From Lysobacter silvisoli (GTDB taxonomy: Bacteria; Pseudomonadota; Gammaproteobacteria; Xanthomonadales; Xanthomonadaceae), in NCBI RefSeq assembly GCF_003382365.1, contig NZ_QTSU01000001.1:1240001-1304000 (forward strand): a stretch of DNA of 64,000 nt. The letters run 5' to 3'. This document shows, piece after piece, positions 7,022-15,342 of this stretch. Made by a program: the position numbers and the translations under genes. Positions within the stretch are counted from its first letter, which is position 1. Each line of letters opens with the position of its first letter. Below the pieces are notes generated by a model, which was not told where the DNA came from, searched no databases, and saw only the letters and a program-made list of their open reading frames with translations.

Positions 7022-8446
7022 ATGAAGCGCTACCAGGCCCTGGCCGACGACATCGCCGCGTCCATCCGCGACGGCCTGCTGCGGCCGGGCCAGCGCCTGC
7101 CCTCGGTGCGCCGCACCAGCACCGCCCGCGGGGTCAGCCCGGCCACGGTGTTCCAGGCCTATTACCTGCTGGAGGCGCGCGGCCTGGTGCGCTCGCGCGC
7201 ACGTTCGGGCTACTACGTGAGCAGCGCCCCGCCGGCCTTGCCGCCGGAGCCCGACGCGGCTTCGCAGCCCGACGGCGAGTCGCGTCCGGTGGACGTGAGC
7301 GAGCTGGTGTTCGAAGTGCTGGAATCGGCGATGGCGCGCGACGTGGTGCCGCTGGGCTCGGCCTTCCCCAGCCCGCAGCTGTTCCCGCTGCGCAAGCTCG
7401 GCCGCGCGATGGCCTCGGCCGCGGTGCACCTGGACCCGTGGAGCACGGTCGACGAGCTGACCCCTGGCAAGGTCGCGCTACGCCGGCAGATCGCGCTGCG
7501 CTACCGCATCGACGGGCTGCAGGTGGGCGCGGACGCAATCGTGATCACCAACGGCGCGCTGGAAGCCTTGAACCTGTGCGTGACCGCGCTGACCCAGCCC
7601 GGCGACGCGGTGCTGGTCGAATCGCCCTGCTTCTACGCCACGCTGCAATCGCTGGAGCGCCACGGCCTGCGCGCGATCGAAGTGCCCACCCATCCGCGCG
7701 ACGGCATCGACCTGGACGCGATGGACGCGGCCATCGGGCGGCACCGGCCGAAGGCCTGCTGGCTGATGACCAACTTCCAGAATCCGCTGGGCAGCGCCAT
7801 GCCCGACGAGAAAAAACGCGCCCTGGTCGAGCGCCTGACCCGCCACGGCGTGCCGTTGATCGAAGACGACGTGTACGGCGAGCTGTATTTCGGCGAGCGC
7901 CGCCCCACGCCGGCCAAGGCCTACGACCGCGACGGTCTGGTCATGCATTGCGCTTCGTTCTCCAAGACGCTGGCGCCGGGCTACCGCATCGGTTGGGTCG
8001 CGCCCGGCCGCTACCTGCGCGAGGTCGCGCGCGCCAAGCTCACCGCCACGCTCAGCACCTGCGTGCCGGCGCAGCTGGCGTTGGCCGATTACCTGGCCCA
8101 GGGCGGCTACGACCGCCATCTGCGCCGCCTGCGCACCGCGCTGCTCGCGCAACAAGGACAGTACCTGGAGGCGGTGGCGCGCCACTTCCCCGAAGGCACG
8201 CGCGTGACCCGGCCCGCAGGCGGGTACTTCTTGTGGATCGAACTCCCGGAAGGCGCCGATGCGCTGCGCGTGTACCGGCAAGCGGCGGACATGGGCATCA
8301 GCATCGCGCCGGGGCCGATGTTCTCGGTGCGGCGCGGCTTCGGTCATTGCCTGCGGCTCAACTGCGGGCATCCGCTGGACGAGCGGGTGGAGGCGGCGCT
8401 GGCGACTTTGGGCCGGCTCGCGGCGGCCAGCGCCGGCATTGCTTGA
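7022..8446 (+). CDS. MocR/PdxR-type transcriptional regulator (GntR wHTH plus aminotransferase domain)
   Basis: A 474-residue fusion. Residues 1 to about 75 form a GntR-type winged helix (KRYQALADDIAASIRDGLLRPGQRLPSVRRTS...SPATVFQAYYLLEARGLV). The rest is a class-I aminotransferase-like PLP domain with the ITNGALEALNLC substrate loop, the NFQNPLGSAMP Asn motif, EDDVYGEL and the PLP-lysine motif SFSKTLAPGYRIGW. Such proteins sense PLP or amino compounds and regulate a divergent gene. The ATG at 7022 is preceded by AGGA and begins exactly at the winged helix; upstream in-frame codons belong to the promoter. The regulated gene may be the divergent membrane-protein gene. Confidence 0.9.
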   Translation: MKRYQALADDIAASIRDGLLRPGQRLPSVRRTSTARGVSPATVFQAYYLLEARGLVRSRARSGYYVSSAPPALPPEPDAASQPDGESRPVDVSELVFEVLESAMARDVVPLGSAFPSPQLFPLRKLGRAMASAAVHLDPWSTVDELTPGKVALRRQIALRYRIDGLQVGADAIVITNGALEALNLCVTALTQPGDAVLVESPCFYATLQSLERHGLRAIEVPTHPRDGIDLDAMDAAIGRHRPKACWLMTNFQNPLGSAMPDEKKRALVERLTRHGVPLIEDDVYGELYFGERRPTPAKAYDRDGLVMHCASFSKTLAPGYRIGWVAPGRYLREVARAKLTATLSTCVPAQLALADYLAQGGYDRHLRRLRTALLAQQGQYLEAVARHFPEGTRVTRPAGGYFLWIELPEGADALRVYRQAADMGISIAPGPMFSVRRGFGHCLRLNCGHPLDERVEAALATLGRLAAASAGIA

Positions 8447-8681
8447 ATGCCACAATAAGCAGTAGAGAGTGCGGAAGCGAGAACGCATTAGCACACATGG
8501 CGATCCGCAATTCGCACAGCCATCATGCGTATTTTTTGCGCAAACCAGACGTGTGGCTGCGTGAAGAACGCGTCTACAAACTGAACGACTCGTCAAAATA
8601 GTGCCCACAGGCACCAGCAACGTTGCACACCGTTAACCCATACGCACCTAGATTGTCCCTGCAACCACGGGGGAATTCGCA

Positions 8682-8978
8682 GTGTTCAAAGTGTCGTTGA
8701 GGGAGCACGCACTGATGAGCGTGCTGGTGGGGCTGCAGCGGGGCGTGCAGCCGGAAACCAGCCATCTGAAGCATTGTTTGGTCGAAGAAGGTCTGGCCCT
8801 GAACCAGGGCGGACGATTGTGCCTGTCCGAAGCCGGCAATACCTTGCTGCAAGGCCTGCAGCACCTGCTATGGGCGGAAGTGGAAGCGCTGCAGCAAGTG
8901 CTGTCCAATCGCGCCGGCGCCAACGCCAGCAATACGGCAACGCCGGACTACGCGCGCAGCCCCGCGACCACGCCTTGA
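8682..8978 (+). CDS. Hypothetical 98-residue protein
   Basis: Translation from GTG 8682 (preceded by a purine-rich CGGGGGAA) gives a mostly helical protein: LREHALMSVLVGLQRGV, then HLKHCLVEEGLALNQGGRLCLSEAGNTLLQGLQHLL. The L-x-E-E-G-L...L-x-L-T/S-x-x-G pattern resembles the recognition helix and wing start of a short winged-helix protein. The tail is Ala/Thr/Pro-rich. I do not recognise the family. An internal ATG at 8715 is the alternative start. Base composition and codon use match neighbouring genes, supporting a real gene. Confidence 0.55.
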   Translation: MFKVSLREHALMSVLVGLQRGVQPETSHLKHCLVEEGLALNQGGRLCLSEAGNTLLQGLQHLLWAEVEALQQVLSNRAGANASNTATPDYARSPATTP

Positions 8979-9023
8979 ATCCAGCGGCACCGGCGGCACG
9001 CGGCCGCCGGTGCGCTACGGACC

Positions 9024-9605
9024 TCAGGCCGCGCTCTTGCTGCGGCGGCCCAGCCACCAGGCGATCGCGGCGCCGGCCAGCAGCCAGCCGATCAGCTGTT
9101 CCAGCAACACGCCCAGGGTGAACTGCATCGGGAACAGGTACCAGTTCCAATGCGGCACCGCGAGCGAGAACCACAGGAACAGCGCGAACGCGCCGGCGAT
9201 GGCGACGCGGCGGCCGAAACTCCATGGGCCCAACGACGCCACCCAAGCCAGCAGCCATGCCGCCAGCAGGCAGCTCACGAACTGCTTGATCAGGTTCGGC
9301 CCCATGCTCTGGATGGCCGGATTGCCGCCGGGCTGATAGACCACGAAGGCGTAGGCCTTGTCCTTGTTGCCGGCGATGAAGGCGTTGCGCGCGGCTTCGT
9401 CGTTCCACTGCGCCATGTCCATGCTCGGGTACATGTAGATGCCCTCGCCCGAGGTCGAGGCCTTCACCGCTTCCAGCACCGTGTCCTGCTGCGCCTGCGC
9501 GGGCACCTTGATGCCCATCTCGCCGATTGGCAGCGCCATGTGCGCGACCGCGCCCCAGATGAACATCACGACCGCGCCGATGATGCCTGCTACCAGTACC
9601 CGCAT
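9024..9605 (-). CDS. Conserved hypothetical membrane protein
   Basis: A 193-residue protein with an N-terminal membrane helix (LVAGIIGAVVMFIWGAVAHM), a periplasmic loop of about 75 residues with a GIYMYPSMD...NDEAARNAFIAGNKDKAYAF segment, and three C-terminal helices ending in a GRRSKSAA tail. The GAVVMFIWGAVAHMALPIGEMGIK start followed by a large loop is seen in uncharacterised membrane proteins of Xanthomonadaceae. No catalytic motif is visible. It is isolated from its neighbours and reads opposite to the protease gene starting at 9790. Confidence 0.7.
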   Translation of the reverse strand: MRVLVAGIIGAVVMFIWGAVAHMALPIGEMGIKVPAQAQQDTVLEAVKASTSGEGIYMYPSMDMAQWNDEAARNAFIAGNKDKAYAFVVYQPGGNPAIQSMGPNLIKQFVSCLLAAWLLAWVASLGPWSFGRRVAIAGAFALFLWFSLAVPHWNWYLFPMQFTLGVLLEQLIGWLLAGAAIAWWLGRRSKSAA

Positions 9606-9789
9606 GGCCTAGCCCCTTTCGTATGGGTTCCCCCGAACCCGGCGCCGCGAGCTTGCACCCCGGCGGGCGCGGCGGCAATGCGCAGTGCCGCATACCGACG
9701 AACGGACGGCCGCTGCGGCGCGGCGGCTGCGTCTGCTGGAGTGGGAGGGACCGATCCCGTCTACAGGCCCGGACGCCGGGGACAGCGCC

Positions 9790-11298
9790 ATGGATTGCCG
9801 TCGTTGCACACCCTTGCGGCTGCGCGCCGCGGCGCTGCTGTTGAGCGCGCTGGCCTCGCCCCTGGCGCTGGCCCAGGACCCGCCGCAGCGCCAGCGCATC
9901 AGCAGCCGCGCGCTGCAGGGCGAACTGCGCCAACGGCCACAGGGCGTGACCGTGCCGGCCGAAATCACCCAACGCGGCGACCGCCTGGTACTGCAGACCG
10001 CCGACGCGGCCGTACCCGTGGTCAACCCCGGCGCGCTGGGCCAGAACGTGCGCCAGCTGCCGGTGCAGGTGGTGGTCAGCGATACCCCGGCCGGCGTCGA
10101 GGGCGTGCGCATCGGCGCGGTCAAGCTGCAGGCCACCGAGCGCTGGCGGCAGCTGAGCCCGCAGCAGCGCAGCAAGTTCGGCAATGTCGACGCCGCCCAG
10201 CGCCGCCTGGGCGCGGCCGCCGAATCGGCGCTGCGCCCCAACGCCACGCCCGCCGACCTGGGCCGCCTGCGCCAGGCCGTGGACGCGACCGAGCGCCAGG
10301 TGCTGAGCGCCTACCGCTCGCTGCCGCCCAGCCAGCGCAGCGAACAACGGGTGCTGGTGGAACAGCACAGCGAACTGCGCCGGGCCAAGAAATCGCTGTA
10401 CGGCCTCAACCGCGACGACCGCTACCCGCCGCAGGCCTACGAGCGCATCTATGCCAATTCGCGCGGCGCCTTCGCCCTGCGCGTGCGCGGGGAGGAGATG
10501 CCGCGCTGCAGCGCGGTGCTGATCGGCGAGACGCTGGCGCTGACCAACAACCATTGCATCCTGGAAGACCTGCCCAGCGAACTGGAGGCGGTGTTCGACT
10601 ACGAGGACGACCTGGACGGCCGCCACCTGGACAGCCAGGTCTTCCCCATCGCCGACATCCGCCTGACCTCGGAAGAGGAACGCGACAACCTCGACTTCGT
10701 GCTGCTGGAACTGGGCGCCAACCCGCAAGGCGCCCTGCCTGGCGCGGTCTACCCGCCGCAGTGCCTGTCGCTGAAGCCGGTGCGCCGCGACGACCCGTTG
10801 TACGTGATCGGCTTCCCGCTGGGCGGGCCGCGCACGGTGCACGACAACAGCTACGTCTACTTCCCGTTCCTGGCCAGCGCCGACGAATTCGCCGAGATCG
10901 AAATCCTGGTGCGCTCGGAGTTCGCCACCCTGGAGGACGAACAGCAGTCCTACATCGACGGCAAACTCAAGGAATTCATCGACAGCTACCGCCCGCGCAC
11001 CGCCGCCGACGGCAGCCGCTACTACGAATACGTGAGCGTGCGCTTCGGCGACCAGCCCACCATCGGCGCCGACAGCGACACCTACCACGGCAACTCCGGC
11101 TCGCCGGTGTACAGCCGCCGCAACCACGCGGTGGTCGGCCTGTTGTTCGACGGCCAGGAAGACACCTCGCAGCCCTGGTCGCCGGGCTGGCGCGCGCACG
11201 AGGCGATCCTGCCGATCGGCAAGGTAGTCGAGCGCCTGGACACCGTCGCGCCGGATTGGCGCAGCGATCCGCGCCTGTGCGTGCGGCCGGCGAGTTGA
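9790..11298 (+). CDS. Secreted trypsin-like serine protease
   Basis: A 502-residue protein with a signal peptide (to about residue 30, LASPLALA). A propeptide-like region of about 200 residues precedes a chymotrypsin-fold domain. The triad is visible: His255 in TNNHCI, Asp302 in NLDFVLLEL, and Ser436 in HGNSGSPV. The domain resembles V8/glutamyl-endopeptidase-type enzymes (short TxxHC and GNSGSP motifs) more than classical trypsin. The long insert between Asp and Ser (RTVHDNSYVYFPF and a Glu-rich helix) is unusual. A Pro-rich lipoprotein gene starts 8 bases after its stop, followed by a metalloprotease overlapping that gene, so it probably heads a three-gene operon. Specificity is not predictable. 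Confidence 0.85.
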   Translation: MDCRRCTPLRLRAAALLLSALASPLALAQDPPQRQRISSRALQGELRQRPQGVTVPAEITQRGDRLVLQTADAAVPVVNPGALGQNVRQLPVQVVVSDTPAGVEGVRIGAVKLQATERWRQLSPQQRSKFGNVDAAQRRLGAAAESALRPNATPADLGRLRQAVDATERQVLSAYRSLPPSQRSEQRVLVEQHSELRRAKKSLYGLNRDDRYPPQAYERIYANSRGAFALRVRGEEMPRCSAVLIGETLALTNNHCILEDLPSELEAVFDYEDDLDGRHLDSQVFPIADIRLTSEEERDNLDFVLLELGANPQGALPGAVYPPQCLSLKPVRRDDPLYVIGFPLGGPRTVHDNSYVYFPFLASADEFAEIEILVRSEFATLEDEQQSYIDGKLKEFIDSYRPRTAADGSRYYEYVSVRFGDQPTIGADSDTYHGNSGSPVYSRRNHAVVGLLFDGQEDTSQPWSPGWRAHEAILPIGKVVERLDTVAPDWRSDPRLCVRPAS

Positions 11299-11305
11299 GG
11301 CGCGC

Positions 11306-11878
11306 ATGGCCATCCGCCCACGGCATTGGAAGGCCTGGCTGCTGGCGGCCTGTGCCGCTGGCTGCGGCGCGCAAACGCCGGAACCGCCTGCGCCGGTAGC
11401 GACCCAGGCGCCCGCGCAAGCGCCGGTAGCCGCGCCGGAGCCGCCTGCGCCCGCGCCTGCGCCAACGCCCGCCGCCGAGCCGCCCACCGGGGCCGCGCCG
11501 CCGCAACCCAAACCAGTGCCAGTGCCGCTCCCGCCGCCGCAAACACCGGATCCCAAGCCCAAACCCGCCGCACCGCCCGCGCCTTACCTAGATATCAGCA
11601 TCACCACCCTGTCCAAGGGCCGCGGCGTGCCCGAGCCCACGCGCGAGGCCTACCAGCGCGTGCGTGCCCTCATGGACCACAAACAGCGTGAGCAGCAGCT
11701 GTCCGGCCTGAGCGTGCGGCGCATGGGCCTGGAAGGCGAAACCCGCTTGTGCGCTCGCTTCAGCGATGCCGCACAGGCACGCGAGGCCCTGGCCGAGATC
11801 CGCGAACTCACGGCCGGCGTCGAACTGATCGCCGTCGAATCCACACCCTGCATCCCGTCCAAGGAGGACGCGCCATGA
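11306..11878 (+). CDS. Proline-rich lipoprotein-like protein between two protease genes
   Basis: A 190-residue protein with a hydrophobic start containing two possible lipobox cysteines (LLAAC and AAGC, residues 12-20). A Pro/Ala-rich spacer of about 70 residues with PxP and KPKP repeats follows; such spacers commonly let a lipoprotein reach across the periplasm or cell wall. The C-terminal domain of about 95 residues (YLDISITTLSKG...TPCIPS) contains two cysteines and helical segments. I do not recognise it. It overlaps the metalloprotease start by four bases (ATGA), indicating translational coupling. A role as chaperone, inhibitor or anchor for the neighbouring proteases is only a guess from position. 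Confidence 0.75.
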   Translation: MAIRPRHWKAWLLAACAAGCGAQTPEPPAPVATQAPAQAPVAAPEPPAPAPAPTPAAEPPTGAAPPQPKPVPVPLPPPQTPDPKPKPAAPPAPYLDISITTLSKGRGVPEPTREAYQRVRALMDHKQREQQLSGLSVRRMGLEGETRLCARFSDAAQAREALAEIRELTAGVELIAVESTPCIPSKEDAP

Positions 11879-13278
11879 AATCCGCTCCCTCGCTTAGCCT
11901 TCCGCTGGCTCTCGCGCTCGCGGCCGTGCTGACGGCACCGGCCTGCAAGCGCCAAGAGGCGCCGCAGCCGGTCGCGCCCGCGCCCGAACCCACGCCGGAA
12001 CCGCCGCCGATCACCTTGAAGATCCGTCCCGCCAGCGGCGCGGTCGAAGCCAGCGAGGCCAACGTGGCCAAGACCAAGGAGCAGATCGCCGAGTCGGCGC
12101 AGAAGATGCGCGAGCAGTGGATCGGCAAGTCCTTCGAGGACTTCGAAAAGGCGGTCTACCGCGAGCCCGGCGAGAACGGCAAGTACATCGTCAACGGCGA
12201 CATCGCCTTCGCCGACCGCAAGCACCTGGAGGAGTTCTTCGACCATCTGCAGGACAGCGCCAACGGCGTGGCCGGCGGCAAGCTCGTGGTCAACCGCATC
12301 GGCGGCGAAGGCGAGCCGGCCGGGCTGGCCGTGGCCACCTTCAACGGCCGCGCCGACGTCTGGAACAGCGGCAACAAGAAGCGGCTCACCTACTGCGTGA
12401 GCACCGGTTTCGGCGCGCGTCACGCCGCCGTAGTCGCCGACATGGAGGCCGCCGGCCGCGCCTGGGAGGAAGCGGCCGACGTCGATTTCGTCTACCTGCC
12501 CGCGCAGAACGGCAACTGCACCGCCAGCAACCCCGGCGTGGTGTTCGACGTGCGCCCGGTCAACGTGGACGGCAACTACCTGGCGCGCGCGTTCTTCCCC
12601 AGCGACCAGCGCCGCGACCGCAACGTGCTGATCGACGAGTCCGCGTTCCAGCTCGACCCGGCCGACAAGCTCAAGCTGGTCGGCATCCTGCGCCACGAAC
12701 TGGGCCACGCCCTGGGTTGGCGCCACGAACAGACCCGCCCCGAGGCCGGCACCTGCTTCGAGGACAGCGACTACATCCCGGTCACCGACTACGACCGCTT
12801 CTCGGTCATGCACTACCCGCACTGCAACGGCGGCGGCGACTGGTCGCTGACCCTGACCGCCGCCGACAAGGCCGGCGCCGGCTGCATCTACGGCAAGGGC
12901 AGCAACAACCCCGAGAACCTGGGCGCCTGCCGCTTCCGCATGCCCGACGTGGCCAGCGGCAGCGCCGCCAGCGAGACCTTCGCCGCGCAGACCGTGGCCA
13001 AGGGCGCGATGAAGCACTACGGCCCGTTCCGGGTGAAGCCCGGCTCCCTGCTCGAAGTGCGCCTCAGCGGCGCCGGCGCCACCCCCGGCGACCCCGACCT
13101 GTACGTGGACTTCACCCGCAAACCCGAACTCAACCGCTGGGTCTGCCGCCCCTACCTAAGCCGCGCCGACGAGGTGTGCGAACTGCAGGTGCCGAGCAAC
13201 CGCAGCGAGGTGTTCGTGGCCGTGCGCGGGTACACGGCGGCGAACTTCGGCTTGCAGGTGAACTACGTGAAGCCATAA
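11875..13278 (+). CDS. Astacin-like zinc metalloprotease with C-terminal PPC domain
   Basis: A 467-residue protein. A hydrophobic signal ends near Cys23 (TAPAC, an imperfect lipobox), followed by a Pro-rich linker. The catalytic domain has the metzincin zinc motif HELGHALGWRH at residues 274-284 followed by EQTRPE as in astacins, and a Met-turn SVMHYP near residue 310. The last 110 residues (KHYGPFRVKPGSLLEVRLSG...DPDLYVDF) fit a bacterial pre-peptidase C-terminal (PPC) domain, usually removed during export. AAGGAGG lies just upstream of the ATG. The gene is coupled to the Pro-rich lipoprotein and belongs to the same secreted-protease operon. Extracellular proteolysis is the likely role, fitting a predatory soil bacterium. 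Confidence 0.85.
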   Translation: MKSAPSLSLPLALALAAVLTAPACKRQEAPQPVAPAPEPTPEPPPITLKIRPASGAVEASEANVAKTKEQIAESAQKMREQWIGKSFEDFEKAVYREPGENGKYIVNGDIAFADRKHLEEFFDHLQDSANGVAGGKLVVNRIGGEGEPAGLAVATFNGRADVWNSGNKKRLTYCVSTGFGARHAAVVADMEAAGRAWEEAADVDFVYLPAQNGNCTASNPGVVFDVRPVNVDGNYLARAFFPSDQRRDRNVLIDESAFQLDPADKLKLVGILRHELGHALGWRHEQTRPEAGTCFEDSDYIPVTDYDRFSVMHYPHCNGGGDWSLTLTAADKAGAGCIYGKGSNNPENLGACRFRMPDVASGSAASETFAAQTVAKGAMKHYGPFRVKPGSLLEVRLSGAGATPGDPDLYVDFTRKPELNRWVCRPYLSRADEVCELQVPSNRSEVFVAVRGYTAANFGLQVNYVKP

Positions 13279-13369
13279 GCCGGCGATAAGTCCGGCGCAG
13301 CTTTGCGCACTATTTATTTTTAAAAACAATTAATTAGAGAGTAAATCTCCAGTTAATTCACGAGTGCAA
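13279..13369. terminator. Unusually AT-rich spacer between convergent genes
   Basis: The gap between the metalloprotease and convergent crcB is strikingly AT-rich against its surroundings (TTTATTTTTAAAAACAATTAATTAG at 13311-13335 in part). It probably holds transcription ends for both genes, but I cannot draw a GC-rich stem with a following T-run. Confidence 0.4.
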
Positions 13370-13765
13370 TCAAACCGCCCCACCCCACCCGCGTACTGTC
13401 GCCATCCCCAGCGCCGTCATCGCCAGCGAGCCGAACAAATGCAGCGCCGCCGTCGCCAGCGCCCAGCCGTACTGCTGGCGCAGCAGCTGCTGCACCACTT
13501 CGGCGGAGAAGGTGGAGAAGGTGGTCAGGCCGCCGAGCAGGCCGGTGATGGCGAACAGCCGCCACTCCGGCGCGATCGCGGCGTGGCTGTCGAACCAGGC
13601 CACGGCCAGGCCCACGCCGTAGCCGCCGACCAGGTTGGCGGCCAGGGTGCCCAGCGGCAGCGTGGCGGCGATGGGATTCAGCCACAGCGACAGGCCCCAG
13701 CGTGCCCAGGCGCCGAGCGCGGCGCCCAGGCCGACCGCGGCGAAGGGAATCAGCCAGGCGCCCAT
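13370..13765 (-). CDS. crcB: Fluoride ion channel CrcB/Fluc
   Basis: A 131-residue four-helix membrane protein. It carries the family hallmarks: a GAWARW motif after the first helix (residues 18-23), an NLVGGYGVG segment around residue 45, and the highly conserved GGLTTFSTFS in the third helix around residue 78, whose Thr/Phe residues line the pore. CrcB exports cytoplasmic fluoride as a dual-topology dimer. The start codon lies two bases after the rarA stop, so it is the second gene of a rarA-crcB operon. No fluoride riboswitch is visible because the gene has no leader of its own. Confidence 0.95.
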   Translation of the reverse strand: MGAWLIPFAAVGLGAALGAWARWGLSLWLNPIAATLPLGTLAANLVGGYGVGLAVAWFDSHAAIAPEWRLFAITGLLGGLTTFSTFSAEVVQQLLRQQYGWALATAALHLFGSLAMTALGMATVRGWGGAV

Positions 13766-13767
13766 GC

Positions 13768-15138
13768 TCAGCCCCCCTGCTCGCCCTCGCCGCGCGCGTT
13801 CGCACGTGCGGTGCGCAGGCGATCGAGTTTCTCCTTGAGCTTGATCTCCAGGCCACGCTCCACCGGCTGGTAATACACGCGCTCGCCCATGGCGTCGGGG
13901 AACCCCGTCTGGTCCAGGGCGATGCCGCCGGCGGCGTCGTGGTCGTACTGGTAGCCCTGGCCGTAGCCGAGCTGCTTCATCAGCTTGGTCGGCGCGTTGC
14001 GCAGGTGCAGCGGTACGTCCTGGGTGCCGAACTCGGCCACGTCGGCGCGGGCCGCGTTGTAGGCGCTGTAGGCGGCGTTGGACTTGGCGGTGCTGGCCAG
14101 ATAGATCGCCAGCTGGGCGAAGGCCAGTTCGCCCTCGGGGCTGCCCAGGCGGTCGTAGGTGTCCCAGGCTTCCAGGGCCATCTGCAGCGCGCGCGGATCG
14201 GCCAGGCCCACGTCCTCCACCGCCATGCGGGTCAGCCGGCGCGCCAGGTAGGACGGGTCGCAGCCCCCGTCGAGCATGCGCGCCAGCCAGTACACGGCGG
14301 CGTCGGGGTTGGAGCTGCGCACGGATTTGTGCAGCGCCGAGATCTGGTCGTAGAACTGCTCGCCGCCCTTGTCGAAACGGCGGGTGCGGTCGGCCAGCAC
14401 CTGGGCCAGGGTGGCCTCGGTGATGACGCCGCCTTCGTCGGCGGCCAGTTCGGCGGCGATCTCCAGCAGGGTCAGCGCGCGGCGCACGTCGCCGTCGGCG
14501 GCGCCGGCGATGTGCAGCAGCGCCGCATCGTCGACCTGGACGCCCTGCCCGCCCAGGCCGCGTTCTTCGTCTTCCAGCGCGCGGCGCAGGGCCACGGCGA
14601 TGTCGGCGGCCGACACCGCCTCCATCACGTGCACGCGGCAGCGCGAGAGCAGCGCGGAGTTGAGTTCGAACGAAGGGTTCTCGGTGGTCGCGCCGACGAA
14701 CAGGATGGTGCCGCGTTCGATATGCGGCAGGAACGCGTCCTGCTGGGCCTTGTTGAAGCGGTGCACCTCGTCCACGAACAGCACGGTGCGCCGGCCTTCG
14801 GCGAAACGGTGCGCGGCCTCGGCCAGCACCTGGCGGACCTCGGGCAGGCCCGAGAGCACGGCCGAGATCGCGCGGAAGTCCGCGTCCGCATAGCGCGCCA
14901 GCAGCAGCGCCAGGGTGGTCTTGCCGCAGCCCGGCGGCCCCCACAGGATCATCGAATGGACCTTGCCGGCCTCCACCGCGCGGCGCAGCGCGGTGCCCGG
15001 CGCGAGCAGGCGGCGCTGGCCGACCATGTCGTCCAATTCGCGCGGGCGCATGCGTTCGGCCAGCGGACGCAGGCCTTCGCGGTCGACGCTGAGCAGGTCG
15101 GGGGCGTCCTCGGGACGGCGGGAGGTTCGGCGGGCCAC
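13768..15138 (-). CDS. rarA: Replication-associated recombination protein A (RarA/MgsA AAA+ ATPase)
   Basis: A 456-residue AAA+ ATPase of the RarA/Mgs1/WRNIP1 family. It begins with the RPLAERMRP...DDMVGQ segment typical of the family, then Walker A GPPGCGKTT near residue 70, Walker B LFVDEVHRFNKAQQDAFLP near 120 and sensor-1 GATTENPSFELN. The C-terminal clamp-loader-like part includes the YWLARMLDGG and RLTRMAVEDVGLADP motifs. RarA acts at stalled replication forks. The GTG at 15138 gives a length close to homologues, though it has no clear ribosome-binding site; in-frame codons further upstream look non-coding. It is in an operon with crcB and lies in the rarA-lolA-ftsK neighbourhood typical of gammaproteobacteria. 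Confidence 0.95.
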   Translation of the reverse strand: MARRTSRRPEDAPDLLSVDREGLRPLAERMRPRELDDMVGQRRLLAPGTALRRAVEAGKVHSMILWGPPGCGKTTLALLLARYADADFRAISAVLSGLPEVRQVLAEAAHRFAEGRRTVLFVDEVHRFNKAQQDAFLPHIERGTILFVGATTENPSFELNSALLSRCRVHVMEAVSAADIAVALRRALEDEERGLGGQGVQVDDAALLHIAGAADGDVRRALTLLEIAAELAADEGGVITEATLAQVLADRTRRFDKGGEQFYDQISALHKSVRSSNPDAAVYWLARMLDGGCDPSYLARRLTRMAVEDVGLADPRALQMALEAWDTYDRLGSPEGELAFAQLAIYLASTAKSNAAYSAYNAARADVAEFGTQDVPLHLRNAPTKLMKQLGYGQGYQYDHDAAGGIALDQTGFPDAMGERVYYQPVERGLEIKLKEKLDRLRTARANARGEGEQGG

Positions 15139-15342
15139 GCGGGGTTCGTTCGTCAGGCGGTATCGAAGGCCACGATAGCAAGATCGCGTCGCAGCAGAAG
15201 AGAAATGCGGGCCAAGACCTTGATGCGCAAGGCCGCTCGCCCCCCAGCTCACAAACCGGGGCCCGCCGCGTTGGCATTAAGCGGGCCGGCGACGCGCGCC
15301 GCCCGGCGCTCGCCTGCGCCCTACCGCCCCGGACCCCGAGCC

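Noticed and set aside
8686-11562. Minus-strand frame of 958 codons opposite the protease gene
   Set aside because: Low-complexity Gly/Ala/Arg/Val content with no motif; the plus-strand frames encode a recognisable protease with catalytic triad, signal and ribosome sites.
13370-15138. Fluoride riboswitch for crcB
   Set aside because: crcB starts two bases after the rarA stop and has no leader; I see no riboswitch-like fold upstream of rarA that I could support.
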